From Paraburkholderia rhizosphaerae (GTDB taxonomy: Bacteria; Pseudomonadota; Gammaproteobacteria; Burkholderiales; Burkholderiaceae): a DNA stretch of 64,000 bases. This document shows, in pieces, positions 28,820 to 40,055 of the stretch. The position numbers were made by a program, and so were the translations under genes. The stretch's first letter is position 1. The number at the start of each line of letters is the position of its first letter. The notes below the pieces were generated by a model that was not told where the DNA came from, did no database searches, and was given only the letters and a program-made list of their open reading frames with translations. The DNA is taken from positions 62,001 through 126,000 of the forward strand of contig NZ_SORE01000010.1 of the NCBI RefSeq assembly GCF_004366595.1. Reading direction: 5' to 3'.

Positions 28820-31117
28820 TTATTCGTCGATGCCACCGGTCGCGGGCGTGACACGTGGCGCGGGTTGCGCGCTTTCGTCACGCTGCGGAATCGCGGCAGT
28901 GGGGGCGGCGTCGCTGGCCGGACGTCGCGGGTGCGGTGCGGACGGACGCGGTTGCGGTTTGACGGGCGCCGACGCCGGTGCCGTGGCCGCCGTGGCGCCG
29001 CTTGCCGCCTCCGCGCCCGATGCCGCTTGCGGCACAGCCGGCCGCGCGGCGCCTGGCGGCGGCGGCAACGGCGTGTAGCCGGCTGCGACCGCCACCGGCT
29101 GCACGGTCGTCGCAGCGTTCGGTGCGACCGGCGACGGCGGCGGCGCGCTACCGATCACCGGCGCAGACGCGTCCTCGGTGGCGGACGCGGCCGCGCTCAC
29201 CGCGGCCTGTTCGACACCAGGCTTCAACCGGTCGATCAGGTAGTAATCGATCACGCGCCGTGCGATCGGCCCCGCGGCCTGCGCGCCCCAGCCGCCGTTT
29301 TCGACGACCAGCGCGACCGCGATCTTCGGATTGTCCGCGGGCGCGAACGCGATAAACAGCGCGTGGTCACGCAGATGCTCGGCGAGCGCATGCCCGTGGT
29401 ACTTCTGGCCTTGCAGCGAAAACACCTGCGCGGTGCCGGTCTTGCCCGCGACCACGAATTGCTCGTTGCGGAACACCTGATACGCGGTGCCCGACGGGTT
29501 CGTCGTGACGTTTTCCATGCCGCGTTTGACGACGTCGATATCCGACTGCGACACATTGATGCGGCCTTCGTCGCTGGGTACGGTCAGGCGCGTCTGATGC
29601 GAGATCGGGTTCTCGATTTCCTTCACGAGGTGAGGCTTCATCAGCACGCCGTTGTTCGCGAGCGTCGCGGTTGCGTGCGCGAGCTGCAGGATCGTGAACG
29701 AGTTATAGCCCTGGCCGATACCGAGGCTGATCGTCTCGCCCTCGTACCACTTTTGCTGCTCGGGCTTGCGGTACGCCTTGCGTTTCCATTCGGTCGACGG
29801 CAGGATGCCGCGCGCCTCGCCGGCGATATCGATGCCGGTAATCTGGCCGAAGCCCCACGGCTTCATGAAGTTCGCGATCGCGTTCACGCCGAGATCGTGC
29901 GCGAGCATATAGAAATAGGTGTCGTTCGACACCATGATCGCGCGGTTCATGTCGATCCAGCCCTGACCCTGCGGCACGTCGTTGCGGAACGTGTGGCCGC
30001 CGAACGTGTACGAGCCCGGGTCCTGAAAGCCCCATTGCGGCGTGCGTTTGTGCAGCGTCAGCGCGGCCAGCGCCATAAACGGCTTGTACGTCGAACCCGG
30101 CGGATAGGTGCCGTGTAGCGGCCGGTTCAACAGCGGGTGATCCGGCGAGTTGTTGAGCTCATCCCACGTCGGCTGATCGATGCCATCGACGAACGCGTTC
30201 GGATCGAAGCTCGGTGCGGACACGAACGCGAGCACGTCGCCGGTCGACGGTTCGATCGCGACCAGTGCGCCGCGTTTGCCCGCGAATGCTTGCTCCGCGA
30301 CCTGCTGCAAGCCGATATCGATCGACAGCACGAGGTTGTTGCCGGGCGTCGCCTGCGTGCGCGATAACGTGCGCACCGGCCGGCCGCCCGCCGTCACTTC
30401 GACTTCCTCGAAGCCGGTCAGGCCATGCAGCTCGGTTTCGTAGCTCTGTTCGACGCCGATCTTGCCGATGTAGTCGGTGCCTTTGTAGTTGTTCGCGTCC
30501 AGACGCGGATCGTAATGATCGGGGTCGCTATCGTTCTGGTCGCTGATATCGTCAATGCGTTCCTGATCGCGCTGCGAAATCCGGCCGATATAGCCGATCA
30601 CATGCGCGGCGGTCGGACCGAGCGGGTACTGGCGGAACAGCCGCGCGCGCACTTCGACGCCGGGAAAACGGAAGCGCTGGGCGGTGAAGCGCGCGACTTC
30701 GTCGTCGGTCAGGCGCGTGCGGATCGGCAAACTCTCGAAGTTCTTCGAGTCTTCCTGAAGCTTCTTGAAGCGGCGCCGGTCGCGCGCATCGATCGTGATC
30801 ACCGTCGACAGCTTGTCGATCACGTTTTCCAATGTGTCATTCAGCTTCGACGGCGTAATTTCAAGCGTGTACGCCGAGTAGTTTTTCGCGAGCACCACGC
30901 CGTTGCGATCGGTGATGATGCCGCGGTTCGGCACGATCGGTGCGACCGAGATGCGGTTCTCGTCCGCCTGGAGTGAGTACTTGCTGTAGTGCCACACCTG
31001 CAGGAACAGGAAGCGGAACGCGAGCAGCCCGAAGCACACGAACACGAACAGCCCGGCTGCGGCGACGCGCAAGCGGAACTTGTTGAGTTGCTGCTGGGTG
31101 TCTTTGAATTCGGTCAT
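28820..31117 (-). CDS. mrdA: Penicillin-binding protein 2
   Basis: This 765-residue transpeptidase cross-links lateral wall peptidoglycan. It has a single N-terminal membrane helix (about 18-40), a PBP dimerisation domain starting at VPNRGIITDRNG, and the penicillin-binding domain with Ser342 in GSTYK, SND and AGKTGTAQ. About 125 C-terminal residues are Pro/Ala-rich and low in complexity, an extension absent from the E. coli enzyme and probably disordered in the periplasm. The gene lies between mreD and rodA in the shape cluster. Confidence 0.96.
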   Translation of the reverse strand: MTEFKDTQQQLNKFRLRVAAAGLFVFVCFGLLAFRFLFLQVWHYSKYSLQADENRISVAPIVPNRGIITDRNGVVLAKNYSAYTLEITPSKLNDTLENVIDKLSTVITIDARDRRRFKKLQEDSKNFESLPIRTRLTDDEVARFTAQRFRFPGVEVRARLFRQYPLGPTAAHVIGYIGRISQRDQERIDDISDQNDSDPDHYDPRLDANNYKGTDYIGKIGVEQSYETELHGLTGFEEVEVTAGGRPVRTLSRTQATPGNNLVLSIDIGLQQVAEQAFAGKRGALVAIEPSTGDVLAFVSAPSFDPNAFVDGIDQPTWDELNNSPDHPLLNRPLHGTYPPGSTYKPFMALAALTLHKRTPQWGFQDPGSYTFGGHTFRNDVPQGQGWIDMNRAIMVSNDTYFYMLAHDLGVNAIANFMKPWGFGQITGIDIAGEARGILPSTEWKRKAYRKPEQQKWYEGETISLGIGQGYNSFTILQLAHATATLANNGVLMKPHLVKEIENPISHQTRLTVPSDEGRINVSQSDIDVVKRGMENVTTNPSGTAYQVFRNEQFVVAGKTGTAQVFSLQGQKYHGHALAEHLRDHALFIAFAPADNPKIAVALVVENGGWGAQAAGPIARRVIDYYLIDRLKPGVEQAAVSAAASATEDASAPVIGSAPPPSPVAPNAATTVQPVAVAAGYTPLPPPPGAARPAVPQAASGAEAASGATAATAPASAPVKPQPRPSAPHPRRPASDAAPTAAIPQRDESAQPAPRVTPATGGIDE

Positions 31118-31219
31118 GCGGTTTCGCGTCGGCCCTGCGATCGGGTTCTGTCTGGTCCTGGGTTGGGGTCCGGGTTTGCGTAAAAGGCAGGTCCGTTAAT
31201 CGACGAGGGGCCGTAACAA

Positions 31220-31732
31220 TCAGATGGGCCGGGTGTCGTCCGGATCGGCCGGACGGCGCTGCGGCATCAGCAGCAGCACGCTCGCGAGCGGCCACAGCGC
31301 GGCTTCGACGAAGCCGTCGATCAGATAGCTCCAGCCGGGGAATGCGGCGCCGGTCAGCAACCGGATCACGAACGGCACAACCTGCGCGACGACCAGCAGC
31401 GGCATTACCGCGAAGATCTGCACGGGCAGCGTCATCCACAGCACGCGTCGGTGGATCGTGATCGCGCCGTACGACAGCAGCGTATAAGCCAGTGCATGCT
31501 CGCCGAGCAGACTCGCGTTGTGCACATCCATCAGCAGGCCGAGCATGAACGCGATCCCCATGCCGACCTTGCGCGGCTGGTGCACGTTCCAGAACAGCAG
31601 CACCAGCGCGACGAAGTCCGGCACGCCGGCCAGCCGCCCCCACGGCATCATGTTCAGCAGGAACGCGGCTGCAAGGCTAAACGCAATGAAATACGGATTG
31701 ACCGGCTGCAGGATGTATTGCGGGCGGTTCAC
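31220..31732 (-). CDS. mreD: Rod-shape protein MreD
   Basis: This 170-residue membrane protein has five or six hydrophobic segments, the family's MGIAFMLGLLMDVHNASLLG block and a basic C-terminus. It links MreBC to the wall machinery. The GTG start overlaps the mreC stop (GTGA), so translation is coupled. Confidence 0.94.
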   Translation of the reverse strand: MNRPQYILQPVNPYFIAFSLAAAFLLNMMPWGRLAGVPDFVALVLLFWNVHQPRKVGMGIAFMLGLLMDVHNASLLGEHALAYTLLSYGAITIHRRVLWMTLPVQIFAVMPLLVVAQVVPFVIRLLTGAAFPGWSYLIDGFVEAALWPLASVLLLMPQRRPADPDDTRPI

Positions 31733-32913
31733 TGTTGAATCCCCTGAGCCGCCGGTCCTGGCTTTGCGGTCGGCTTTGTGGTCGGTCTTGTAGTGGATGT
31801 GGTCGCCGGCTTTGTCGTGCCTTCGGCAGCCGGTTTCTTATCGGCCGCTTTCTTTTCCGCAGCGTTCTTTTCCGCCGGGTTCTTTTCCGATGAAGCCTGC
31901 TTCGCGGCAGCCGCGTTCGCGGGCGCCGCCGGTTTGACACCGGATGCGGCCGCGGGGTTCTTGTCGTCGGCTTTCGTGTCCTTTTCCGACGCGGCTTTCT
32001 CGGTCGTCTTTGCGCCCTTCTTCTTTGCCTCTTTAGCGGCGCTTGCCGGATTGGGTTCGTCGGCGGGCCGTGGCGGCACTTCGTTCTGATAGTGCAGCAC
32101 CAGCAGTTGACGCGCGCCGCGCACCTGGGCGATCGGCAGGCAGATCACACGCGCGAATGCGGTATCCGCCTGCTTGTCGACGCGCGCCACCTTCGCGACC
32201 GGCAGCCCCGGCGGATAGACACCGTCGAGCCCGCTTGTCACGAGTTCGTCGCCAGCCATCACATCGGCACTGATCGGCACAAAGCGCAAGTCCAGCGAAT
32301 CGCCCTTCGGCGTACCGTAGATCACGCTGCGCAAACCGGTGCGGACGATCTGCACGGGCACCGCCTGATCCTTGTCGGTGAGCAGCGTGACTTCGGCCTG
32401 CATCGGGAATACGCGTGTGATCTGGCCGATCACGCCGTCTTCGTTGACGACCGGTGAGCCGTCCTGGATGCCCTGCTGCGAACCACGCCCGATCACAACC
32501 TTTTGCGTGAACGGATCGCGCGTGTCGTACTGGATTTCGGCCGGTATCGATTGAATCGTCGAGCGTTGCGACAGTTGCAGCAGCGCGCGCAGGTGCGCGT
32601 TCTCCGCGCCGAGCTGCGCGGATTCGTTCGCCTGCTGCGAAAGCCGCAAGTTGCGCGCGCGCAGTTGCGCGTTTTCGTTGCGCAGCGTCGCGCTCGTCAC
32701 AGCGAGATCGGCGGCGCCCATAAACATATCGCGCGGCACAAGGGCCGCGCGCTGCAGCGGATAGAGCCCTGCGCCAAGCACGCCGCGAACGATTTCAAGC
32801 GTCCTGAAGCGCGCATCGGAAATCAGCAGGGCCAGCGCGAGCACGACAAAGAAGATCAGCCGTGCAAGTGCCGACGGGCCTTGCTTGAACAGGGGCGGCG
32901 GACTGTATTCCAT
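31729..32913 (-). CDS. mreC: Rod-shape protein MreC
   Basis: This 394-residue periplasmic scaffold has an N-terminal membrane helix (about 17-36), a coiled coil rich in Glu/Leu (ENAQLRARNLRLSQQ), then the two beta barrels with VVIGRGSQQGIQDGSPV and GDELVTSGLDGVYPPGLPV. The last 115 residues or so are Ala/Lys/Thr-rich repeats (AEKNAAEKKAADKKP) not found in short MreC proteins. It organises PBP2 and RodA under MreB control. Confidence 0.95.
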   Translation of the reverse strand: MEYSPPPLFKQGPSALARLIFFVVLALALLISDARFRTLEIVRGVLGAGLYPLQRAALVPRDMFMGAADLAVTSATLRNENAQLRARNLRLSQQANESAQLGAENAHLRALLQLSQRSTIQSIPAEIQYDTRDPFTQKVVIGRGSQQGIQDGSPVVNEDGVIGQITRVFPMQAEVTLLTDKDQAVPVQIVRTGLRSVIYGTPKGDSLDLRFVPISADVMAGDELVTSGLDGVYPPGLPVAKVARVDKQADTAFARVICLPIAQVRGARQLLVLHYQNEVPPRPADEPNPASAAKEAKKKGAKTTEKAASEKDTKADDKNPAAASGVKPAAPANAAAAKQASSEKNPAEKNAAEKKAADKKPAAEGTTKPATTSTTRPTTKPTAKPGPAAQGIQQ

Positions 32914-33322
32914 GGTCGGCGCCGTGGGCGTGAGCGGTTAGATGAGACTTTGACGCGCGAAGGGGCGCGCGGTGCTACGGGAAAACGGGCGGCCGGCGAT
33001 GCGGCGGCCGGCGGTCTGGCGGCTGGCGAAAACGTGCCTCGCGACCGCGTGGCTCGCAACCGCGTGCCTCGCAACGGCACGGATCGCAACGGCACGGATC
33101 GCAACGGCACGGATCGCAACGGCACGGATCGCGATCCGACCGTCAGGCACCGTGCTACCGGCGCCGCGATCAATCCGCCCGCAAGCCGACCCGTAACGAG
33201 CCAACGAGCAACAAGCCGAAGCACATCGATTCATGCGAGCGCAAGCCAGGCGGCGCGCCCAGCACGCAGCGGCTGGTGAGGCCAGCCGTACGATCCGCGC
33301 CGCTGACATGGAGTTGACCCGC
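32914..33322. other. mreB-mreC intergenic region
   Basis: The 409-base gap between two operon genes is longer than any other gap in this cluster. It contains a 15-bp tandem repeat and GC-rich low-complexity sequence. Open frames exist on both strands only because the repeat unit is a multiple of three. None has a ribosome site or recognisable product. Confidence 0.55.
33031..33135. repeat. 15-bp tandem repeat, about 7 units
   Basis: Three exact copies of GGCACGGATCGCAAC occupy 33076-33120. They are followed by one near copy (33121-33135) and preceded by three diverged units of the same length (33031-33075, GCCTCGC core). It has the form of a variable-number tandem repeat. Confidence 0.9.
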
Positions 33323-34366
<1,044 letters not shown>

Positions 34367-34848
34367 TCAAAATCCTGTCTCGCTTGGGGCCGGCTTCGCG
34401 TTATGCGCAAAGCGGCAGCGGAAAAATTAACAGCTTCAGAGTCTGGGCGACACAATCGGGCTTCACGCGGGTTTCACGTTGACGCCGGCAGACTGATGCC
34501 GACGGACTCATGCCGACACACCGACGTACGGAAACCACCTGAAAACACGCGGAAAACCTGAAGCTGCTGGGGAATCTACCGGGAGACTGATCGCAAGGCC
34601 GCTCAATGGTCGCGACGTGTGCAACGGCGTTTTGCCGCGAGCGTGCCCAGAAAGGCCTTGGTAAGTCGGTCCGGGTTTGGGTCGAACGCGTAATGATACC
34701 TTATAATTTTGCTGTATTTGAAGGAAACGAGCGGCACTTTTTGCTGCCGCGCGCCCCTTTTTCGAGGGGCCGCTCCCATGACTTAACTTGCTGTCGCAGC
34801 ATCGTTTTTCCTCGTTGCGGCAGTTCGCGTCCATTTCCGGTGAAACGC
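34367..34848. other. Divergent intergenic region mreB-gatC
   Basis: The 482-base region should contain the promoters of the mre cluster and of gatCAB. Apart from the gatC promoter listed separately, it shows two short hairpins in the gatC leader, GCGGCA/TGCCGC around 34731-34750 and GCCCC/GGGGC around 34753-34770. A weak mreB promoter (TTGTGT, GTTAAT) is possible near 34430-34475. No gene is seen. Confidence 0.45.
34677..34707 (+). promoter_or_regulatory. Possible gatCAB promoter
   Basis: A perfect TATAAT at 34702-34707 is preceded by TTGGGT at 34677-34682. The 19-base spacer is longer than ideal. The predicted leader is about 135 bases. Confidence 0.45.
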
Positions 34849-35148
34849 ATGGCTTTGACCCTGACCGATGTGAAACGCATCGCCCATCTTGCACGGCTCG
34901 AATTACCCGACGCCGATGCCGAGCACACGCTCGCGCAGCTCAATGAATTTTTCGGTCTTGTCGAGCAGATGCAAGCAGTCGACACGACGGGCGTCGCCCC
35001 GCTCGCGCATCCGATCGAGCAGATCGAAGATGTCGCGTTGCGCTTGCGCGAAGACGCGGTGACGGAAACGGTACGCCGCGAAGACTTCCAGCGTCCCGCG
35101 CCGGCGGTGCAGGACGGCCTGTATCTGGTGCCGAAAGTTATCGAGTAA
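34849..35148 (+). CDS. gatC: Asp/Glu-tRNA amidotransferase subunit C
   Basis: This 99-residue subunit clamps GatA and GatB together. It has the typical [19 protein letters not shown] start and a VAPLAHP turn. The ATG at 34849 is family-consistent, while longer upstream starts are not. gatA follows 22 bases later. Confidence 0.95.
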   Translation: MALTLTDVKRIAHLARLELPDADAEHTLAQLNEFFGLVEQMQAVDTTGVAPLAHPIEQIEDVALRLREDAVTETVRREDFQRPAPAVQDGLYLVPKVIE

Positions 35149-35170
35149 TTGTCCGTACAGGAACACCGCA

Positions 35171-36664
35171 ATGCATGAGAAAAGCCTGACTGAACTGCGT
35201 GCCGCACTGACCGCAAAGGAAATTTCCGCGGTCGAACTCGCGGACCTGTACCTGAAGCGGATCGCGAAGCACGAAGCGCTGAACGCGTTTGTGCACGTCG
35301 ACGAAGCGCGCACGCTGAGCGAAGCGAAAGCCGCCGACGCGCGTCTCGCAAGCGGCGATGCCGGTCCGCTGACGGGCCTGCCGGTTGCGCACAAGGACGT
35401 GTTCGTCACGCGCGGCTGGCGTTCGACGGCCGGCTCGAAGATGCTCGAGAACTACACCAGTCCGTTCGATGCGACGGTGGTCGACCGTTTGTCGCGCGCG
35501 GGCATGGTGTGCGTCGGCAAGACAAATATGGACGAGTTCGCGATGGGTTCGTCCAACGAGAACTCCCATTTCGGTCCGGTGCACAACCCGTGGGATACCA
35601 CGGCGGTGCCCGGCGGTTCGTCGGGCGGCTCGGCGGCGGCGATCGCCGCACGTCTTGCGCCGGCCGCGACCGGCACAGATACCGGCGGCTCGATCCGGCA
35701 GCCGGCATCGTTTTCCGGTGTCACCGGCATCAAGCCGACCTACGGCCGCGTATCGCGCTACGGGATGATCGCGTTCGCTTCTTCGCTCGACCAGGGCGGT
35801 CCGTTTGCGCAAAGCGCGGCGGATTGCGCGCTATTGCTCAATGCAATGGCCGGTTTCGACGAACGCGATTCGACGAGTCTCACGCGCGACGACGAAGACT
35901 TCACGCGTTATCTCGGGCAAACGTGGCAAGGTGACGCACCCGCTGCGGACAAGCCGCTCTCCGGTCTGCGCATCGGGTTGCCGAAGGAATACTTCGGCGC
36001 GGGTCTGGCCGCCGACGTGCGCGCGGCGATCGACGCCGCGCTCAAACAATACGAAGCACTCGGCGCGACGCTCGTCGACGTGTCGCTGCCGAAAACCGAA
36101 CTGTCGATTCCGGTCTATTACGTGATCGCGCCGGCTGAAGCGTCATCGAACCTGTCGCGTTTCGACGGTGTGCGCTACGGACATCGCGCGTCGGATTACC
36201 GCGATCTGCTCGACATGTACAAGAAATCGCGCGCCGAAGGCTTCGGACCTGAAGTGAAGCGCCGCATTCTGGTCGGCACCTATGTGCTGTCGCACGGCTA
36301 TTACGACGCGTACTACCTGCAGGCGCAGAAAATTCGCCGCATCATCGCGCAAGACTTCCAGGAAGCGTTCAAACAGTGCGACGTGATCATGGGGCCGGTT
36401 TCGCCGTCGGTCGCGTGGGATATCGGCGCGAAGGGCGACGATCCGGTGCAGATGTATCTGGCTGATATCTACACGTTGTCGGTGAGCCTCGCGGGCCTGC
36501 CCGGCATGAGCGTGCCGTGCGGGTTTGGCACGGACGCGAATGCGAAGCGGCCGGTCGGCTTGCAGATCGTCGGCAACTATTTCAACGAAGCACGCATGCT
36601 GCAGGTTGCGGACGCGTTTCAGCGCGTGACCGACTGGCATCGCAAGTCGCCAGCGGGAGTCTGA
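35171..36664 (+). CDS. gatA: Asp/Glu-tRNA amidotransferase subunit A
   Basis: This 497-residue amidase releases ammonia from glutamine for transamidation of Glu-tRNAGln or Asp-tRNAAsn. The catalytic Ser-cisSer-Lys triad is visible as Lys75 (AHKDVF), Ser150 (GGSSGGS) and Ser174 (TGGSIRQPA). Its presence implies that this organism makes Gln-tRNA or Asn-tRNA by the indirect route. AGGA lies 8 bases before the ATG. Confidence 0.97.
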   Translation: MHEKSLTELRAALTAKEISAVELADLYLKRIAKHEALNAFVHVDEARTLSEAKAADARLASGDAGPLTGLPVAHKDVFVTRGWRSTAGSKMLENYTSPFDATVVDRLSRAGMVCVGKTNMDEFAMGSSNENSHFGPVHNPWDTTAVPGGSSGGSAAAIAARLAPAATGTDTGGSIRQPASFSGVTGIKPTYGRVSRYGMIAFASSLDQGGPFAQSAADCALLLNAMAGFDERDSTSLTRDDEDFTRYLGQTWQGDAPAADKPLSGLRIGLPKEYFGAGLAADVRAAIDAALKQYEALGATLVDVSLPKTELSIPVYYVIAPAEASSNLSRFDGVRYGHRASDYRDLLDMYKKSRAEGFGPEVKRRILVGTYVLSHGYYDAYYLQAQKIRRIIAQDFQEAFKQCDVIMGPVSPSVAWDIGAKGDDPVQMYLADIYTLSVSLAGLPGMSVPCGFGTDANAKRPVGLQIVGNYFNEARMLQVADAFQRVTDWHRKSPAGV

Positions 36665-36666
36665 GT

Positions 36667-38142
36667 ATGAGCAAAGATTGGGAAGTCGTGATCGGTCTCG
36701 AGACGCACGCACAACTGTCGACGGTCTCGAAAATCTTTTCCGGCGCTGCGACGCGGTTCGGCGCCGAACCGAACACCCAGGCCTGTCCGGTCGATCTCGC
36801 ATTGCCCGGCGCGCTGCCGGTTGCGAACCGCGGCGCAGTCGAGCGTGCGATCCGCTTTGGCCTTGCGATTGGCGCGACGATCGCGCCGCGCAGCATCTTC
36901 GCGCGCAAGAACTACTTCTATCCGGATCTGCCGAAGGGCTACCAGATCAGCCAGTACGAGATTCCGGTCGTGCAGGGCGGCAAGGTGACGATTCAGGTCC
37001 CCGCCAACGAAAAGGCCGGCGGCGAGGCGTACGAAAAGACCATCAACCTGACGCGCGCGCACCTCGAAGAAGATGCCGGTAAATCGCTGCACGAAGATTT
37101 CGCGGGCATGACCGGCATCGATCTGAACCGCGCGGGCACGCCGCTGCTCGAAATCGTCACCGAACCGGAAATGCGCAGCGCCGCCGAAGCGGTTGCGTAC
37201 GCGAAGACGCTGCATGGGCTGGTTGTATGGCTCGGTATCTGCGACGGCAACATGCAGGAAGGTTCGTTTCGCTGCGACGCGAACGTATCGGTGCGGCCGG
37301 TCGGGCAGAAGGAATTCGGCACGCGCGCCGAGATCAAGAACCTGAACTCGTTCCGCTTTCTCGAAGAGGCGATCCAGTACGAAGTGCGCCGCCAGATCGA
37401 ACTGATCGAAGACGGCGGCACGGTCGTGCAGGAAACGCGTCTGTACGATCCGGACAAGCGCGAAACGCGCTCGATGCGCAGCAAGGAAGACGCGCATGAT
37501 TACCGCTATTTCCCGGACCCGGACCTGATGCCGCTCGTCATCGAGCCGTCGTGGGTCGAGCGCGTGAAAGGCGAGATGCCGGAACTGCCGGAAGCGATGC
37601 AGCAGCGTTTCGCCGAGCAGTACGGGCTCACGCGCTACGACGCGGGCGTGGTCGCGTCGAGCAAGGCGATGGCCGTGTACTACGAAGCGGTGGTCGCGAA
37701 GGCGGGCGCCGCGCAGGCGAAGGTTGCCGCGAACTGGCTGATGGGCGAAGTATCGTCGCAATTGAACCGCGAAGACCTCGAAATCGACGCGAGCCCGGTG
37801 AGCGCCGCGCAGCTCGCGCTGATCCTGCAACGCATTGCCGATGGCACGATCTCGAACAAGATTGCCAAGGAAATCTTCCAGGCCATCTGGGATGAAAAGG
37901 CCACCGACGAAGCGGCCGCGGATCGCATCATCGAAGCGAAGGGCCTGAAGCAGATCTCGGACACCGGCGCGCTGGAAGCGATCATCGACGAAGTGCTCGC
38001 GGCCAACCAGAAATCGGTCGAAGAGTATCGCGCTGGCAAGGAGAAGGCGTTCAATGCGCTGATCGGCCAGGCGATGAAGGCGACCAAGGGCAAGGCGAAT
38101 CCGCAGCAGGTCAACGAATTGCTGAAGAAGAAGCTGGCCTGA
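36667..38142 (+). CDS. gatB: Asp/Glu-tRNA amidotransferase subunit B
   Basis: This 491-residue subunit binds and phosphorylates the misacylated tRNA. It starts [17 protein letters not shown] two bases after the gatA stop. The conserved blocks [36 protein letters not shown] and KNLNSFRF are present, with a helical tail domain at the C-terminus. A terminator follows. Confidence 0.97.
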   Translation: MSKDWEVVIGLETHAQLSTVSKIFSGAATRFGAEPNTQACPVDLALPGALPVANRGAVERAIRFGLAIGATIAPRSIFARKNYFYPDLPKGYQISQYEIPVVQGGKVTIQVPANEKAGGEAYEKTINLTRAHLEEDAGKSLHEDFAGMTGIDLNRAGTPLLEIVTEPEMRSAAEAVAYAKTLHGLVVWLGICDGNMQEGSFRCDANVSVRPVGQKEFGTRAEIKNLNSFRFLEEAIQYEVRRQIELIEDGGTVVQETRLYDPDKRETRSMRSKEDAHDYRYFPDPDLMPLVIEPSWVERVKGEMPELPEAMQQRFAEQYGLTRYDAGVVASSKAMAVYYEAVVAKAGAAQAKVAANWLMGEVSSQLNREDLEIDASPVSAAQLALILQRIADGTISNKIAKEIFQAIWDEKATDEAAADRIIEAKGLKQISDTGALEAIIDEVLAANQKSVEEYRAGKEKAFNALIGQAMKATKGKANPQQVNELLKKKLA

Positions 38143-38190
38143 AGGGCGTGAAGTTCGTGCGCTGCATCGATGCGGCGCTGCGGTGATAAT

Positions 38191-38232
38191 GGGCTGTTGC
38201 CGGATCGAACGAACCAGGCAACAGCCCTTTTC
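38191..38232 (+). terminator. Intrinsic terminator of gatCAB
   Basis: GGGCTGTTGCC pairs with GGCAACAGCCC across a 15-base loop, followed by TTTTCG. Confidence 0.85.
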
Positions 38233-38319
38233 GTTGGTGCACGCTGCAGCGTCGGCGTCGTTCGAGCGCGATGTTTCAGGCCAGGTATACGCAGTCAATA
38301 TCAAAAGGAGACGGACACG

Positions 38320-39159
38320 ATGGCAAAGAAGCCGGAACTCGACGATTTCCGCGTACCGTTCTTCGACCAGGGCAGGAAGGGCGCGTCGTTCAAGCTATCC
38401 GATTTCGACGCGGGCGCGAAGCCTTTCTCGAGCGGCTCGAAGGAGTCGGATCGCGAGCGTCTGCTCGAACTCGGCACCAAGCTCGACGCGCAGCAGGAAC
38501 GGTTGCACGCGCAACGGCTGCAACGCGTGCTGCTCGTGCTGCAAGGAATGGATACGAGCGGCAAGGACGGTACGATTCGCGCGGTGTTTCACGAGGTCGA
38601 CCCGCTTGGGCTGCGCATCGTGCCGTTCAAGGCGCCGACGCCGGTCGAAGCCGCACACGATTTTCTGTGGCGCGTGCATGCGCAGGCGCCGGCTGCGGGC
38701 GAATTGACCATCTTCAACCGCAGCCACTACGAAGATGTGCTGGTGCCGGTTGTGCTCGGTCAGTTGAGCAAGGCACAACGCGAGCGTCGCTACCGGCATA
38801 TCCGCGATTTCGAAGCGATGCTGGCCGACAACGGCACGACGATCATCAAATGCATGCTGCACATCTCAAACGACGAGCAGCGCGAGCGGTTGCAGGCGCG
38901 CATCGACGATCCGACGAAGCACTGGAAGTTCGATCTGTCCGATCTCGACGCGCGCAAGCTGTGGGACAAATATCAGGACGCGTACAGCGATGCGCTTGCC
39001 GCGACATCGACCGACTACGCGCCGTGGTATGTGATTCCCGCTAATTCGAAAAGCCATCGCAACGTGATGATCGCTGAGCTGCTGGTGCGCAAGATGGAAT
39101 CGCTGAAACTCGAATTCCCGCCGCCGAAGGAATCGTTGCAGGGCGTGATCGTCGAGTGA
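38320..39159 (+). CDS. ppk2: Polyphosphate kinase 2
   Basis: This 279-residue P-loop kinase of the PPK2 family uses polyphosphate to phosphorylate nucleotides. The Walker A motif GMDTSGKDGT is at 76-85, with a NRSHYEDVLVPVV lid/Walker B region and RRYRHIRDFEAMLADNGT. Which nucleotide is preferred cannot be said. AAAGGAG lies 9 bases before the ATG at 38320. The open frame further upstream overlaps the gatB terminator. Confidence 0.93.
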   Translation: MAKKPELDDFRVPFFDQGRKGASFKLSDFDAGAKPFSSGSKESDRERLLELGTKLDAQQERLHAQRLQRVLLVLQGMDTSGKDGTIRAVFHEVDPLGLRIVPFKAPTPVEAAHDFLWRVHAQAPAAGELTIFNRSHYEDVLVPVVLGQLSKAQRERRYRHIRDFEAMLADNGTTIIKCMLHISNDEQRERLQARIDDPTKHWKFDLSDLDARKLWDKYQDAYSDALAATSTDYAPWYVIPANSKSHRNVMIAELLVRKMESLKLEFPPPKESLQGVIVE

Positions 39160-39221
39160 TCGCGCCGCTCGCCTGCGGCATTAAAAGCACATACTGATCG
39201 AATCGACAATAAAGGAACGAC

Positions 39222-40001
39222 ATGTTGCGCGTGATCACCGCCAATCTGAATGGCATCCGCTCGGCGGCAAGTAAAGGATTTTTCAACTGGTTCGGCGAGC
39301 AGAAGGCTGACGTGCTGTGCGTGCAGGAAATCAAATGCTCGCAGGACGATATGACACCGGAGTTCCTTGCGCCGCACGATTTCACCGGCTATTTCCAGCA
39401 TGCGGTGAAGAAGGGCTATAGCGGCGCGGGCGTGTACACGCGGCATGAGCCTGACGACGTCGTGATCGGCTTCGGTAGCGAGGAGTTCGACGCGGAAGGG
39501 CGCTATGTCGAACTGCGCTTCGGCAAACTGTCGGTGGTGTCGGTCTATGTGCCGTCGGGTTCGAGCGGCGAAGACCGGCAGCAGGCGAAGTACCGCTTTA
39601 TGGACCTGTTCATGCCGCATCTCGCCGAACTGCGCAAGAAGCGTGAAGTGATCCTGTGCGGCGACGTGAACATCGTGCACAAAGAGATCGACATCAAGAA
39701 CTGGAAGAGCAATCAGAAAAACTCCGGTTGCCTGCCGGAAGAGCGCGCGTGGCTCACGAAGCTGTTCGACGAAGTCGGTTACGTCGATGTGTTTCGCACG
39801 ATCGACCAGAGGCCCGAGCAATATACGTGGTGGAGCAATCGCGGGCAGGCGTATGCGAAGAACGTCGGGTGGCGGATCGATTATCAGATCGCGACGCCGG
39901 ACATCGCGGGCAAGGCGAAGCGGGTCGATATCTTCCGCGATATCAAGTTCAGCGATCACGCGCCGCTGACGATCGACTACGATCACTCACTCGCGAGTTG
40001 A
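39222..40001 (+). CDS. xthA: Exodeoxyribonuclease III
   Basis: This 259-residue AP endonuclease/3'-exonuclease acts in base-excision repair. Motifs include ITANLNGIRSA, QEIKCSQDD with the metal Glu, GDVNIVHKEIDIKN, WWSNRG and the terminal SDHAPL with the catalytic Asp-His. AAAGGAACG precedes the ATG. It converges on the M48 protease gene. Confidence 0.95.
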   Translation: MLRVITANLNGIRSAASKGFFNWFGEQKADVLCVQEIKCSQDDMTPEFLAPHDFTGYFQHAVKKGYSGAGVYTRHEPDDVVIGFGSEEFDAEGRYVELRFGKLSVVSVYVPSGSSGEDRQQAKYRFMDLFMPHLAELRKKREVILCGDVNIVHKEIDIKNWKSNQKNSGCLPEERAWLTKLFDEVGYVDVFRTIDQRPEQYTWWSNRGQAYAKNVGWRIDYQIATPDIAGKAKRVDIFRDIKFSDHAPLTIDYDHSLAS

Positions 40002-40055
40002 TGGGCGGTGGGCACGCGGCCTACCGCGATAAGTCCGACGGTCAGCGCCGTCCGG

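Noticed and set aside
28640..30118. 492-codon open frame antisense to mrdA and rodA
   Set aside because: Arg-rich shadow of two clear cell-wall genes, with no ribosome site.
32938..33279. Pentapeptide-repeat protein encoded by the mreB-mreC gap repeat
   Set aside because: The frame exists on both strands only because the repeat is 15 bp. It has no start signals and overlaps flanking genes.
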